The translations under genes and the position numbers were made by a program. Source: Bryobacterales bacterium (GTDB lineage: Bacteria; Acidobacteriota; Terriglobia; Bryobacterales; Bryobacteraceae). Taken from it: DNA of 64,000 bases. This document shows positions 1-9,076 of the stretch, one piece after another. Position 1 is the first letter of the stretch. Every line of letters starts with the position of its first letter. Location of the stretch: assembly GCA_019261985.1 (NCBI GenBank), contig JAFAQY010000132.1, forward strand, positions 1-64,000. Reading direction: 5' to 3'. The notes under the pieces were generated by a model. That model had not been told where the DNA came from. It ran no database searches and saw nothing but the letters and a program-made list of their open reading frames with translations.

Positions 1-22
1 GTAGAATAAAGCTTCAAGCCTC

Positions 23-1033
23 ATGATCCGGTTGCTGCTCCCGCCCGTCGCCATTTTGCTCCTTTATTCCTGCGGCCGATCTGCGCCAGCCAACGTCGCA
101 GCGACGGTAAACGGCCGCGCGATTACCTACGCGGATTTGGACAAGCAGTACGAATCTCAGTTCGGCTCCTTGAGCGAACGCCCAGGCGACGATCAGGTAG
201 TGATTCAGCGGCTGGAGGTGCTGAGGACCCTGATCGACAACGAAATAATGCTGCAGCGAGCGGAAAAAATGGGGCTGCTCGCCGTAGATTCGGACGTAGA
301 AGCCAAATTCACGGAAATGAAAGCCCCGTACACGCAGGAAGAGTTTCAAAAGCAGCTCACGCAGCGCAAGGTTTCGGCGGAGGAATTGAAGGCGCAGCTT
401 CGCCGCGACTTAACCGTTCAGAAGCTGTTCAACAAAGAGATCACTTCCCAGATCAGCATCAGCGATCAGGATATTACGGACTTCTACAACGCGAACAAAA
501 ACAGCTTCAACCTGGCCGAGCCGCAAATTCATATGGCGCAGATTCTGGTCACGCCCAATGCGGACCCGAATGTTCACAATCTTAAGAACGACAAAGCTCA
601 GAATGATGAGCAAGCCCGCCGGAAGATCGACGGCTTGTTGAACCGGGTTCAGCACGGGGAGGATTTCGCCATGTTGGCGCAAAATTTTTCGGAAGATCCC
701 AACTCGGCGCAAAATGGCGGCGACTTGGGTTTCATTCCCGAGTCCGCGCTCGATAAGGCCAACCCGGAACTGCGCAAGACGATCATGGCGCTCCAGCCCG
801 GCCAGAACACCCCCGTCATCCATACCGACGAGGGCTATCGAATTTTGAAGGTCCTCACGAAGGAACCGGCGGGCCAGCGCGCGCTGAGCGATCCCAACGT
901 GCAGCAGACGATTCGCGAAACGCTGCTTAATCGCAAGGATCAGTTGCTGAAGGCCGCATACTACGAGGTCGCGCGGAATGAGGCCAAGGTGGTGAATTAT
1001 TTCGCGATGGGGATTATAAACGGCAAGAAGTAG
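23..1033 (+). CDS. SurA/PpiC-type peptidyl-prolyl cis-trans isomerase lipoprotein
   Basis: This gene encodes a 336-residue exported folding chaperone. The N-terminus is a lipoprotein signal with a hydrophobic stretch ending LLYSC, so Cys17 is the likely lipidated residue and the protein would sit on the periplasmic face of a membrane. Residues about 20-150 are the helical SurA N-terminal-like chaperone region, and about 165-280 form a parvulin rotamase domain with the typical blocks QIHMAQILV, NGGDLGFIP and TDEGYRILKV. The family assists folding of exported and outer-membrane proteins. The 3' end lies two bases from the convergent nadC gene. Nothing in the sequence ties it to a specific substrate. 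Family assignment is firm; SurA versus PpiD/PrsA is not decided. Confidence 0.9.
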   Translation: MIRLLLPPVAILLLYSCGRSAPANVAATVNGRAITYADLDKQYESQFGSLSERPGDDQVVIQRLEVLRTLIDNEIMLQRAEKMGLLAVDSDVEAKFTEMKAPYTQEEFQKQLTQRKVSAEELKAQLRRDLTVQKLFNKEITSQISISDQDITDFYNANKNSFNLAEPQIHMAQILVTPNADPNVHNLKNDKAQNDEQARRKIDGLLNRVQHGEDFAMLAQNFSEDPNSAQNGGDLGFIPESALDKANPELRKTIMALQPGQNTPVIHTDEGYRILKVLTKEPAGQRALSDPNVQQTIRETLLNRKDQLLKAAYYEVARNEAKVVNYFAMGIINGKK

Positions 1034-1035
1034 CG

Positions 1036-1878
1036 CTAGTCCAAGTCGAGCCTGAAATTTATATCTACTGCCGGGGCCGAATGCGTTAACTCGCCCGAGG
1101 AAATAAAGTCGGCGCCGCTTTCGGCATAGGCTCTCACGGTTTCAAGCGTGATTCCGCCGGATAATTCTACCTTTGCCCGGCCGCCGATGCGAAAGATCCA
1201 TTCCTTCGCCTGAGCCGGGGTCAGGTTATCGAGCAGCAGATGGGTCGCGCCCCAGGCAAGAGCTTCTTCAAGCTCGGCGAGCGTGCGCACTTCAATTTCG
1301 ACGGGTATGTTCGCCATTTGCGTTCTTTCGAGCGCCTGCGTGACCCCGCCGGTGGCATGAATGTGGTTGTTCTTGATCAGGATCGCGTCGTAAAGGCCCA
1401 TGCGGTAGTTGGCGCCGCCCGCCGCGGCTACCGCCATCTTTTCCAGGCGCCGCAAACCGGGAGTGGTCTTCCGCGTATCCAGGATGGTGCAGTCAATGCC
1501 GCGAATCGCCGCCACGTAGGCGCTGGTTAGAGTAGCGATTCCGCTGAGCCTTTGGACAAAGTTCAGGGCGGTGCGTTCCCCGGTAAGCAGAACGCGGGCC
1601 GGTCCGATCACTTCCGCGATTTCATCTCCGGCCTTAAGGCGCGCGCCGGAGTGGCGCATGACTTCGAAAACGCATGCGCCCGGAGCGAGTTCCTGGAAGA
1701 TAACCGGAATCAGCTCGGCGCCCGCAAGCGTCAGGGGTTCGCGCGCGATCATTCTTCCCGAGCAGCGCATATCGCGGGGAATGCAGAGCTCGGTGGTAAT
1801 ATCGCCGCTGCCGATGTCTTCTAGTAGCGCGCGACGAACGCAGTCGATGACTTCCGGATGGGAGACGTCAAAATGCAT
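1036..1878 (-). CDS. nadC: nicotinate-nucleotide pyrophosphorylase (carboxylating), NadC
   Basis: NadC (quinolinate phosphoribosyltransferase) converts quinolinate and PRPP to nicotinate mononucleotide, CO2 and pyrophosphate in de novo NAD synthesis. The 280-residue length is typical. Visible family signatures are EDIGSGDITTE near the N-terminus, LNFVQRLSGIAT, the DTRKTTPGLR block that binds quinolinate and PRPP, ILIKNNHI and the C-terminal VELSGGI. The ATG at 1876-1878 directly precedes the start of that conserved sequence. The nadA gene lies upstream on the same strand, about 160 bases away across two palindromic repeats, so the two steps that make nicotinate mononucleotide from iminoaspartate are side by side. 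No nadB is present. Confidence 0.96.
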   Translation of the reverse strand: MHFDVSHPEVIDCVRRALLEDIGSGDITTELCIPRDMRCSGRMIAREPLTLAGAELIPVIFQELAPGACVFEVMRHSGARLKAGDEIAEVIGPARVLLTGERTALNFVQRLSGIATLTSAYVAAIRGIDCTILDTRKTTPGLRRLEKMAVAAAGGANYRMGLYDAILIKNNHIHATGGVTQALERTQMANIPVEIEVRTLAELEEALAWGATHLLLDNLTPAQAKEWIFRIGGRAKVELSGGITLETVRAYAESGADFISSGELTHSAPAVDINFRLDLD

Positions 1879-1885
1879 TAGCCAA

Positions 1886-1932
1886 GTGGGGCAGCCTTTA
1901 GGCTGCGGCGGGCTTCAGCCCGCCAGGCTGCA
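1886..1932. repeat. double-hairpin palindromic repeat, family A
   Basis: Two adjacent perfect inverted repeats are visible: GCAGCC/GGCTGC (1891-1906, loop ttta) and GGCGGGCT/AGCCCGCC (1907-1924, loop tc). The unit opens with gtgggg. It sits between nadC and nadA and would form two stem-loops in either transcript. It is related in layout to the copies at 1993, 3020 and 63287. Confidence 0.75.
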
Positions 1933-1992
1933 CAATTTACGGACACATCCCGGGTTCTCGACGCCGATAGACGCTCTGTTATGCCCCGGCGA

Positions 1993-2035
1993 GGCGGCTT
2001 GGCAAGCCGCCGCAGGATTGCATCCTGCCCCACAA
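1993..2035. repeat. double-hairpin palindromic repeat, family A (reference copy)
   Basis: This 43-base unit consists of GGCGGCTT-ggc-AAGCCGCC (1993-2011) followed by CAGGAT-tgc-ATCCTG (2013-2027) and CCCCACAA. It ends on the base before the nadA stop codon. The same unit, 39 of 43 bases identical and of identical length, lies inside the glycosyltransferase gene at 63287-63329. Confidence 0.8.
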
Positions 2036-2965
2036 TCATCGGACTGCAAGCATGCACTCGATCGGGACTGCGGCGCGGCGAATCAATTCTTCCGGTAATT
2101 CCATCCGCGGTTCGAGTTTGTCTAATGCGTCCCGCAGCTTTTCAAGCGTATTCCGCCGCATGTAGGGGCATTCGCTGCAGTTGCAGTTTTCGTTCGGAAC
2201 GAAGTGGAACTGTTTTCCCGGCGCAAGCCGTTTCAGGGAATGTGTCACGCCGCTCTCGGTCATGACGATGAATTCTTTCGCATCGGTGGCCACGCACCAT
2301 TCGATAATTGCGCTCGTCGACCCTATGAAGTCCGCCATCGAAAGCACATCGGACGGGCATTCGGGATGCGCGGCGACCGGGGCCGCCGGATGAGCGAGCC
2401 GGGCAGCGACGAGTTTACGGGCGGCGAACGTGGCATGCACCACGCAAGAGCCTTGCCAGATTCGCATGTTCTCGCGGCCGGTCTGCTGCTTTACGTAGTT
2501 GCCGAGGTTGATATCGGGAAGAAATAGGATTGGCTTCTCCGGCGGAATCGAATTTACGATCTTCACGGCATTGCGCGACGTGCAGAGGATATCGCTTTCC
2601 GCTTTGACCTCTACGGAAGTATTGATGTAGCTGACCACCACGTGATCCGGGTGGCGCGCGCGAAACGCCCGTATCTGTGCGGCCGAGCAGCTATCCACTA
2701 AGCTGCAGCCGGCATCGAGATCCGGCACGATCACGGTTCGCGAAGGATTCAGCACTTTGGCGGTCTCCGCCATGAACACCACGCCACAGAATGCAATGAC
2801 ATCGCCGTCGAACTTCTGGGCTGCCCGGGCCAGCTCCAGACTATCCCCAATTGCATCGGCGATTTCCTGGATCTCGGAATCCTGGTAATGGTGCGCGAGG
2901 ATGATGGCCCTGCGCTGGCGCTTAAGATCGAGAATTTCTTCCGTAATCGATTGAACTACCGGCAT
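2036..2965 (-). CDS. nadA: quinolinate synthase, NadA
   Basis: NadA condenses iminoaspartate with dihydroxyacetone phosphate to quinolinate using a [4Fe-4S] cluster, the step before NadC. The 309-residue protein shows AIILAHHYQ near the N-terminus, FCGVVFMAETAKVLNP, DLDAGCSLVDSC, YINTSVEVKAESD, GSCVVHATF and a C-terminal NENCNCSECPYM. The Cys of FCGVVFMAE, the Cys of GSCVVH and one Cys of the C-terminal cluster correspond to the three family cluster ligands. The ATG start gives MPVVQSITEEI. The gene precedes nadC on the same strand, and both flanks carry palindromic repeats. Confidence 0.96.
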   Translation of the reverse strand: MPVVQSITEEILDLKRQRRAIILAHHYQDSEIQEIADAIGDSLELARAAQKFDGDVIAFCGVVFMAETAKVLNPSRTVIVPDLDAGCSLVDSCSAAQIRAFRARHPDHVVVSYINTSVEVKAESDILCTSRNAVKIVNSIPPEKPILFLPDINLGNYVKQQTGRENMRIWQGSCVVHATFAARKLVAARLAHPAAPVAAHPECPSDVLSMADFIGSTSAIIEWCVATDAKEFIVMTESGVTHSLKRLAPGKQFHFVPNENCNCSECPYMRRNTLEKLRDALDKLEPRMELPEELIRRAAVPIECMLAVR

Positions 2966-3019
2966 CTCGTAAATTTTATTTCAGTCTACACTCTGTTGTG
3001 GGGCAGGTTGCCAACGTGC

Positions 3020-3102
3020 GGCGGGTTGCTATGCTAACCCGCCTAGCCGGGCCGTGCGCAACGCCGCCAGCAATTGGCAATTGCGCGCAGGATCGCATCC
3101 TG
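3020..3102. repeat. palindromic repeats, family A, two units
   Basis: GGCGGGTT/AACCCGCC (3020-3043) and CAGGAT-cgc-ATCCTG (3088-3102) are perfect inverted repeats in the gap upstream of nadA. The second hairpin is the same as the one at 2013-2027 except for the loop. The two hairpins are about 45 bases further apart here than in the compact copies, so this copy looks interrupted. Confidence 0.65.
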
Positions 3103-3164
3103 CCGAAAAACGATTTCATGCTCGCTCCTGCGCCGCGCGCGGAATTTGACTTCTGTCCACCGGA

Positions 3165-5732
3165 TTAACGTGGCAGAATCGCGATGGTGAAGTTCTGCGA
3201 TGAAATCCGCGTCCCCACTCCTACGGTCAGCGCCTGCTGCGGACCATAAGGGACATTCGAATTCAGCACGAAAGGAATCTGCACGGCGCCGGCAATCGAG
3301 CTAGCAAGAATCGCCGATGGCGAATGGAGCATTCCGCCGACATTGATCTGAACACTCGAGATTGCCGGTGGATTTCCCGATGAGTCGTCCAACCCGGCTA
3401 CAGTCAGAATGACCTGATCCCCCTGCTTTACCGGATGTGTCGTGTCGATGGGGACACCAACAGAATTAACCGCCGCGATCACCACCGGAGGAGGTGGATC
3501 GATTTGCATCACCACTGTGGGGATCTGGTCGCCGTTGGGCGACGTGAGCTGCACGGCCGCTGGACCGACCGCAATCCCGTTCGGTACCTGGAAATAAAGC
3601 TGGCCGCCGCTAAGTACTGGAGTGGACCGCTCACCGGCCACCGTCAGCGTCCATCCCGAACCGATAGCCTGTGGCAGGCCCGAGGTCGAAACAACAGCCC
3701 CACCGCCGGCCGGAATGCCTGGGAGCCCGGTAGCCTGATTCAACACCGGCGCATGCAGTGAAATCTGCCGCGGGTTGGCGGCGAGCACCTGCATCACCGT
3801 CTTCAGATCGACTAACTCGAGGCCGCAGGCAACGGTCACTTGCACCGAGCCTGCCTGCGCTTGTCCACTCACTGAGATATTCATGAGCAGCCGCCCCGGC
3901 CCGGCGACCCACATCTGCTTCACGGTGATATCGCTGGAGCCGAATCCGACCGAGACATTGGCCCCCTGGAAGTTCATCCCCGTTGCGTCGATTTCAATCA
4001 TTGCGTCCGTGCCGGGCAGCAGATTCGCCGGCGTGACCGAGATCGACGGGTTTGCCGGAGCCGAGTAGGTGAACGTGGCGTTCGAATTGGAGCCGAGTCC
4101 CTGCTGCGACGTCTGTCCATCGCTAGTGAGGCCTTCCACGGTGGCGACATATGCGCTATTCGCGGGCGGCGCCGCTACAGAAAGCGAGCCGTCGCTATTC
4201 GTACCAAGGATAGTCCCGGCTGCTCCGTCGAAAGTCACCCCCGAGACGGCTGCCAGATTTGTGCCCACTACGTTCACCACCGGGTCTCCCTGGGCGGTGG
4301 TCGCGCCGGTAGGTGCGGCCGAAATAATCGAGACCGGCGCGTTTGGAACCAAAGTCAGAGCCGACGGGAGTACATACAGGTCATTGAAAAGGCTCACGGC
4401 TAACGCGACCGGGGTAGGCGATGTCACCGGGGCGGAATCCAGCACGAAATAAGAGTAGCCATTAGACGCCGGATAATATTGAAGCGTACCGGTTCGGAGA
4501 TGGGAGGGTCCGCCGACCACCGAAACGGTTACGCCCTGAAGAAGTGCGTTGCTGGAAGTAGTGCTGGGCGCATAGTAAACAATCGTCGCCGCAGTACCTC
4601 CCAAAATAGGGGGAGAAGGCACCGGAACCGTTCCCTGATAGCCATAGCTGAGAACGTAAGGAATCGCCACAGTCGACCGCGCCTGCATATTAAAATTCAC
4701 TCCAGGCACATTCGCTGCCGCGCTTACGGTGACCAACGTCGCCTGGGTCCAATCCTTCGTGCCCGGGAAGAACTCGGTATCGAAACCGGTGTTTGCGGGG
4801 AAAGGGTTCTGCTGGCTATCCACCGGCGCCACGATATTTGCCGGTGTGGACTCTCCATTTAAGGGGGGCGGTAATGGATGGGCGTAAACGTAATACTGGC
4901 CCGGTGGAATACCCTGAATTTGATACGTGCCGTCGGGATTGGTCATCCCGCTAATCGCGACGCCGGATGTCGAAAGGGCGACAACGCTCGCCAGATTCAC
5001 CCCATTTCCGTTCAAAGCTACCGTTCCTGAAATTGAACCGGTTGAGGCGGCGAATCCGCCGGCCGGATACAAGTTGGATATTCCCGCGATATCGTCCGCC
5101 GCGAGGGGAGCGGCTTTCGTGGTCGCCCGCGTCACCGCCGTAGACATCACGGCTGAGGTAAGGGTGTGCTGCAAACCCAGCGCGTGGCCAATTTCATGAA
5201 CAGCCGTCAAGAAAAACGCATCGCCCCCGCTGAACTGGTTGTTCGCGGTGAGGTCCCGGCGAAATTGAACCCGCGAGCGCAGGATCGGTACAAAGGCCGC
5301 GCCATTCGCGACGAAGCTTAAGTCGCTGGGAACGGTGGGACGGGTTTGCGCCAGCAGACCTGGCGGCAGGTTGTCATCGAAAACGATATCGATACCAGGT
5401 GTTGCCTGCTGAGTGGCCCCGATCGTCGAAATGCCGCCAAACGCAACCCGGAGGGCCGAGGTCGGAACTTGATTCCATACATCCGCCGCCGCCCGAATCT
5501 GGCTCACCACCGCCTGGAAGGAATCTCCCGGCATCAGGGGCGAAGGCGGCTGGTCGGAAATGAAATACGAAACAGTCCCGTTCGGCAGCGCATTCAGGTC
5601 AAAGCTTGCGTGGACGGGATTAAATGGAGCGCTGTGGCCGGCGAAATAGGTCCAGTTGTAATAGGCGGAAGCTAGAGACGAACCGGCGATAATAATCGCC
5701 GTCAATTCGACAATGCGCCGCCCCATACGCAT
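3165..5732 (-). CDS. secreted matrixin-family metalloprotease with carboxypeptidase-regulatory-like and IPT-like domains
   Basis: This is a large exported zinc protease. The chosen start gives a classic signal peptide (MRMGRRIVE, then a hydrophobic run ending SSLASA) and lies just after the upstream stop; an in-frame ATG at 5780 would instead overlap the upstream gene by 41 bases. The zinc signature HEIGHALGLQHT lies near residue 180, followed by a Met-turn-like SAVMSTAV, as in matrixins (peptidase family M10). Downstream are a carboxypeptidase-regulatory-like beta domain (SISGTVALNGNGV, IPPGQYYVYAH), then several repeated immunoglobulin-like/IPT modules to the C-terminus. Tail modules of this kind commonly bind surfaces or substrates in acidobacterial exoproteins. 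No prodomain cysteine switch is obvious, so how it is kept inactive is unclear. The partner gene immediately upstream is probably cotranscribed. Confidence 0.83.
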   Translation of the reverse strand: MRMGRRIVELTAIIIAGSSLASAYYNWTYFAGHSAPFNPVHASFDLNALPNGTVSYFISDQPPSPLMPGDSFQAVVSQIRAAADVWNQVPTSALRVAFGGISTIGATQQATPGIDIVFDDNLPPGLLAQTRPTVPSDLSFVANGAAFVPILRSRVQFRRDLTANNQFSGGDAFFLTAVHEIGHALGLQHTLTSAVMSTAVTRATTKAAPLAADDIAGISNLYPAGGFAASTGSISGTVALNGNGVNLASVVALSTSGVAISGMTNPDGTYQIQGIPPGQYYVYAHPLPPPLNGESTPANIVAPVDSQQNPFPANTGFDTEFFPGTKDWTQATLVTVSAAANVPGVNFNMQARSTVAIPYVLSYGYQGTVPVPSPPILGGTAATIVYYAPSTTSSNALLQGVTVSVVGGPSHLRTGTLQYYPASNGYSYFVLDSAPVTSPTPVALAVSLFNDLYVLPSALTLVPNAPVSIISAAPTGATTAQGDPVVNVVGTNLAAVSGVTFDGAAGTILGTNSDGSLSVAAPPANSAYVATVEGLTSDGQTSQQGLGSNSNATFTYSAPANPSISVTPANLLPGTDAMIEIDATGMNFQGANVSVGFGSSDITVKQMWVAGPGRLLMNISVSGQAQAGSVQVTVACGLELVDLKTVMQVLAANPRQISLHAPVLNQATGLPGIPAGGGAVVSTSGLPQAIGSGWTLTVAGERSTPVLSGGQLYFQVPNGIAVGPAAVQLTSPNGDQIPTVVMQIDPPPPVVIAAVNSVGVPIDTTHPVKQGDQVILTVAGLDDSSGNPPAISSVQINVGGMLHSPSAILASSIAGAVQIPFVLNSNVPYGPQQALTVGVGTRISSQNFTIAILPR

Positions 5733-5739
5733 AATGGCC

Positions 5740-6279
5740 CTAATTCCCCCCCAGCGTTTTGCGAATTTGGGCGCGGACATCGGCCCAGGGCAAATTCGTT
5801 AATTGATCGGACACCGGAACACCCGCCTTATTCAGCATCACTTCGGTGGTGGCCGGCCGCGTGATGATCGCATTGCCGGCGGCATCCTGCGTCATCCGGA
5901 ACAAACCTTGTGAAAGGCCGAGAATCTGCGCGAGCGTATTCGGTCCGGTCCATAGAAACAGCACATAGTCGCCACCGATGGTCAGCGTCGGCGCGCCGGG
6001 CACAGATTGTCTGACTTTCTGAGCCACTCCGCCCGGAACCGCCACCTCCAGTTGCATGGGAGCTTGACCGGCCGCGGGTTTCAATGTTTCGGAAACTTGC
6101 AGCTTGTAAAAAGTGTAGACATCCACGCCGCGGAAGGCTCCGTACGACCCCGTAACTTTGGCGTGCACAATGGTGGTGGACTTCACGATCAAATCGTTAA
6201 GACTGAGCTGCTCGAGCGTGGTGCCGCGGCCTGCGGCCGCCATTCCGAAACCTGCAACAAGTGCACACAGCGTACGCAT
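5740..6279 (-). CDS. small secreted protein of unknown function, upstream of the matrixin
   Basis: The 179-residue product starts with a plausible signal peptide (MRTLCALVAGFGMAAAG). After it come LNDLIVKSTTIVHAKVTGS and a beta-rich middle with YTFYKLQVSETLKP and GGDYVLFLWTGPN. I do not recognise a characterised family. It ends eight bases before the start of the matrixin gene, so the two are very likely cotranscribed. A role linked to the protease, such as an exported inhibitor or cofactor, is only a guess from position. Confidence 0.7.
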   Translation of the reverse strand: MRTLCALVAGFGMAAAGRGTTLEQLSLNDLIVKSTTIVHAKVTGSYGAFRGVDVYTFYKLQVSETLKPAAGQAPMQLEVAVPGGVAQKVRQSVPGAPTLTIGGDYVLFLWTGPNTLAQILGLSQGLFRMTQDAAGNAIITRPATTEVMLNKAGVPVSDQLTNLPWADVRAQIRKTLGGN

Positions 6280-6411
6280 GTTTTATTCGTGATTCTCCTT
6301 CGCCGTTGCAACTGCGTGACCGCGGTCGCCGCTGATTCTAGGATGCTTATCGGAACAAAAACCGTTCCCCTTGTGGATCTCCGACACGCACATGGGGCAG
6401 TGCGTCACATG

Positions 6412-8016
6412 TCACATGCGCTCGAAGCGAAAAACCTCGAACACCGGCCGTCCGTTCGAGTCCGTTATGGTGCTAATTACTTCCCGGCGGAATCCGTGCG
6501 CCCCAGCATAGCGAGCCAATCGTTCCCCGACTCCCACGAAGGCTTCTCTTGACTTCACATGGCCCACAAATACCCCCTGGGGATCGGTAAGCATTGCGTT
6601 CAATTGCGTCCGCTCGATCTCATCCGGAGTATCGGTCATTAGCGGATCGCTGGCAAACCGAACAGGAAATTGTCCACGACTCGACAGTTGAACGGACCTT
6701 ATTATGCCCCAATCGATCACGTAGATGTGCCGGTCCCGGAATGCAGCGAGTTCTTGCGCGATGGGGAAAAGCGCGTCGGTAAAATTGGTGGCCGCGCCGT
6801 TGCGCTCCATTTGATACAGGTACTGATTTAGCACCAAGAGGTTCATTCCAACCATCGCGACCGCGATCAGCGCCGCCAGCCAGCGCCAAGGAATCCTAGC
6901 CAGTGCGACCGCCGAAAACATTACAGGGAACGGCCATAACAAAATGGTGTGATGTGCCGAGCCTCCGGCGTCTTTGGTGAGGATCATCATGGTGGCCGCA
7001 ACCAACAGAAAGATGAGCGAGAACCGGGCGGCGTTGGATGGCCGCCATAATGGCACAAGCACTAACAGCGCGCCAAAAATGTAATAGGCTCCGCTCTCGC
7101 GGCGAGTTCCCAATAAATCGTGAATCCATAATGACGAGCGTCCAATCCCGGAGGTTATCGGCTTAGGGGGCTCCACGTAATCCTCCTCGGCAATAAATGT
7201 GAACAGGGCGTTGCCGTTTGCGGCGTTCTTTATCTGTAACCACTTGCGCGCAAACGATTCGGTATCGAGCCGAGCGTTTTCGCCCAGGGTCGCGCCGGAA
7301 TGCCGGATGTTATATAGAATAAAAGGGAATGAACCGAGCAAGAATGCCAGCGCCGCAATTCTCGCATTTCGCGGGGAGAGCAGCGCCCGAAACTGATCCT
7401 TAAAGGTTAGTAGCGCTCCAACCGTCACTCCGCTCAGAGCCCATATAAACAGAGCCTTGTTCCATAGCGCTAAGCCAAACAAAAAAAAGCTCAACCCTAA
7501 TATTTTCGGCTGCTTCGTTTCGGCAAAGCGCACCGCAGCGAGGCAGCCTGCGACGAGCAACAGGTGTTCTAAGGCGACGGGTCCCCAGTCGAAGGTATTC
7601 GTGAGCAGAAAGACGGGGTCGGTAGCCAGCAGGAGAGCTCCGCACAAGGCCGCGAACGGCGAAACCCTCTTGGCTAATAAATAGAAAAGAAATACGGTTA
7701 ACCCTCCAGCCAAAACCATCGGCAGGCGTACGGTCCAGACATTCGGAGGTAGGAACTTGAAAAGAATCCAGTAGATCGCCGTTTTTACCGTCCCCAGATA
7801 GGAAATAAGCATTAACGGGAAGCCGTGGTGAAACGCGCGGATCTCGAACTGGCGCCCGAGCGATTCCCAAAACGGTACGGCGAATAAGGCCTCGTCGTCC
7901 TGAATCCCGGCAAGCGGAATGAACAGCAGGCTCAATGAGATAAAGAGCAAAGCGGCAATTCCCCCCAGCGCGGGACTGCTAAGATTCGCTGCGCGATGAG
8001 AATTTTTACCGGACAA
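6412..8016 (-). CDS. integral-membrane glycosyltransferase, family 39 / ArnT-like
   Basis: The 534-residue polytopic protein has many hydrophobic segments spread over the first 400 residues and a soluble C-terminal 120 residues. The first periplasmic loop contains DDEALFAVPFWE, matching the acidic loop that binds the polyprenyl-phosphate sugar in GT39/GT83 enzymes (Pmt, ArnT), followed by GFPLMLISYLG and LPMVLAGGLTVFLFYLLAKR. Such enzymes transfer a sugar from a lipid carrier to protein, lipid A or a glycan at the outer face of the inner membrane. The acceptor cannot be inferred here. It is monocistronic between the matrixin pair and a long non-coding stretch. Confidence 0.8.
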   Translation of the reverse strand: MSGKNSHRAANLSSPALGGIAALLFISLSLLFIPLAGIQDDEALFAVPFWESLGRQFEIRAFHHGFPLMLISYLGTVKTAIYWILFKFLPPNVWTVRLPMVLAGGLTVFLFYLLAKRVSPFAALCGALLLATDPVFLLTNTFDWGPVALEHLLLVAGCLAAVRFAETKQPKILGLSFFLFGLALWNKALFIWALSGVTVGALLTFKDQFRALLSPRNARIAALAFLLGSFPFILYNIRHSGATLGENARLDTESFARKWLQIKNAANGNALFTFIAEEDYVEPPKPITSGIGRSSLWIHDLLGTRRESGAYYIFGALLVLVPLWRPSNAARFSLIFLLVAATMMILTKDAGGSAHHTILLWPFPVMFSAVALARIPWRWLAALIAVAMVGMNLLVLNQYLYQMERNGAATNFTDALFPIAQELAAFRDRHIYVIDWGIIRSVQLSSRGQFPVRFASDPLMTDTPDEIERTQLNAMLTDPQGVFVGHVKSREAFVGVGERLARYAGAHGFRREVISTITDSNGRPVFEVFRFERM

Positions 8017-8643
8017 AGCAACAGTATACCGGGAAGGACTTAAACGCGTCCTTGCATGTTAATGATTCCTAGCGTGCAGGCTAGAACATCCGATAAGGTC
8101 CTGGTTAGGGTTGGAAGTGCGTGGGATAACGAAAAACCAACTTGGAATTAAGATTGCTTGCGTAAGCGAGTCGGGTATGGTATGCTACCAAAAAGTCGTA
8201 GTTGGAATAACGCGAATCGAAGTGGATTCGTGGTTGCTGTACCCACGGTCAAGCGGCACAGGGCCGGGCAGGCCCTCCTCGCTGAGTTTCGGAAACCAAG
8301 TTGGTCCGAATACAAGAGGTGGACCCGTGTCCGGTTTTACCGCGCGTATCGAAGCAGCGCCACCACAGACTGTGGCGTCTTCGCTCGTGAAAATAAGCCG
8401 CCATGGACTTCGGTTGTGGCGAAAGTTTCCGGGGGTTGCCGGGCCGCTTCGTGGTCACTCGGCATACCAACACAGACGGTTCTTTCGGACCATCGATATT
8501 TTGGGTGGGTGCAGACTGAACCTTTTTGTTTGTTTGAGCGTCTAATTCGCTAGACTCAAGCGAACTGGGCGTAACGAAAAGCAGACGCGGGACGTAGAAA
8601 GTCAATAAGAAAAAGAGACGGACAAATCAGAGAAGAGGCAGAC
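8017..8643. other. long non-coding stretch
   Basis: About 630 bases contain no reading frame with protein-like composition on either strand. They include several short stem-loops: AGGGCC/GGCCCT near 8261, GTTTC/GAAAC near 8285 and CGCCAC/GTGGCG near 8360. A promoter-like pair occurs at 8158-8186. It may hold the leader of the DksA-like gene or an unannotated small RNA. I did not recognise tmRNA, RNase P RNA, SRP RNA or a tRNA in it. Confidence 0.5.
8158..8186 (+). promoter_or_regulatory. candidate sigma70-type promoter
   Basis: TTGCGT (8158-8163) and TATGCT (8181-8186) are separated by 17 bases, the optimal spacing. A transcript starting near 8193 would run about 450 bases before the DksA-like start codon. 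This is sequence resemblance only. Confidence 0.3.
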
Positions 8644-9027
8644 ATGACAAAGAGTGAACTAAACAAATTCAAAAACATCTTGGAGGCGAAACAGGCAGAG
8701 CTTGAGCAGTTGGTTCGCAACCGCGACGGAATTGCCATCGAGAAGAGCCCTGACGCCCTCGATGAAGTACAACACGCTTCTGAACGCGAGCTGGCGATTC
8801 GGAACCTGGACCGCGAATCGAACCTCCTGCGGAACGTTCGCGCCGCCCTCCGGCGGATTGATGAAGGCAGCTTCGGAGTGTGCTTGCACTGCGAAGAGGA
8901 CATCAGCCCGCGCCGCTTGGCCGCCGTGCCGTGGACCGCGTTCTGTATCCAGTGCCAGGAGATGGCGGATCGCCAGATGGCCGCGGGCGCCGAGAGTCTC
9001 GAAGAGCTTCTCGTCAACGCAGCCTAA
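8644..9027 (+). CDS. DksA/TraR-family C4 zinc-finger protein
   Basis: The 127-residue protein has a coiled-coil-like N-terminal half (residues about 1-75, rich in Glu, Lys and Leu) and a C-terminal zinc finger of the form C-x2-C-x17-C-x2-C (CLHC...CIQC). This is the architecture of DksA-like factors that enter the RNA polymerase secondary channel, some with ppGpp. The coiled-coil tip that decides activity cannot be judged without alignment. A purine-rich stretch (agagaagaggcag) lies just before the ATG. The gene stands alone behind a long non-coding region, so the long leader could be a control point. Confidence 0.88.
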   Translation: MTKSELNKFKNILEAKQAELEQLVRNRDGIAIEKSPDALDEVQHASERELAIRNLDRESNLLRNVRAALRRIDEGSFGVCLHCEEDISPRRLAAVPWTAFCIQCQEMADRQMAAGAESLEELLVNAA

Positions 9028-9076
9028 TTGCAGCGCGTGTTTAGGCCGGTTCGTACTCACGCCAGCACGTATCGGG

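Noticed and set aside
8111-8605. Three overlapping frames of 118-144 codons on both strands in the 8.0-8.6 kb gap.
   Set aside because: Their translations are rich in Arg, Ser and Trp with no domain pattern, no ribosome site and mutual overlap. They look like chance frames in GC-rich DNA.
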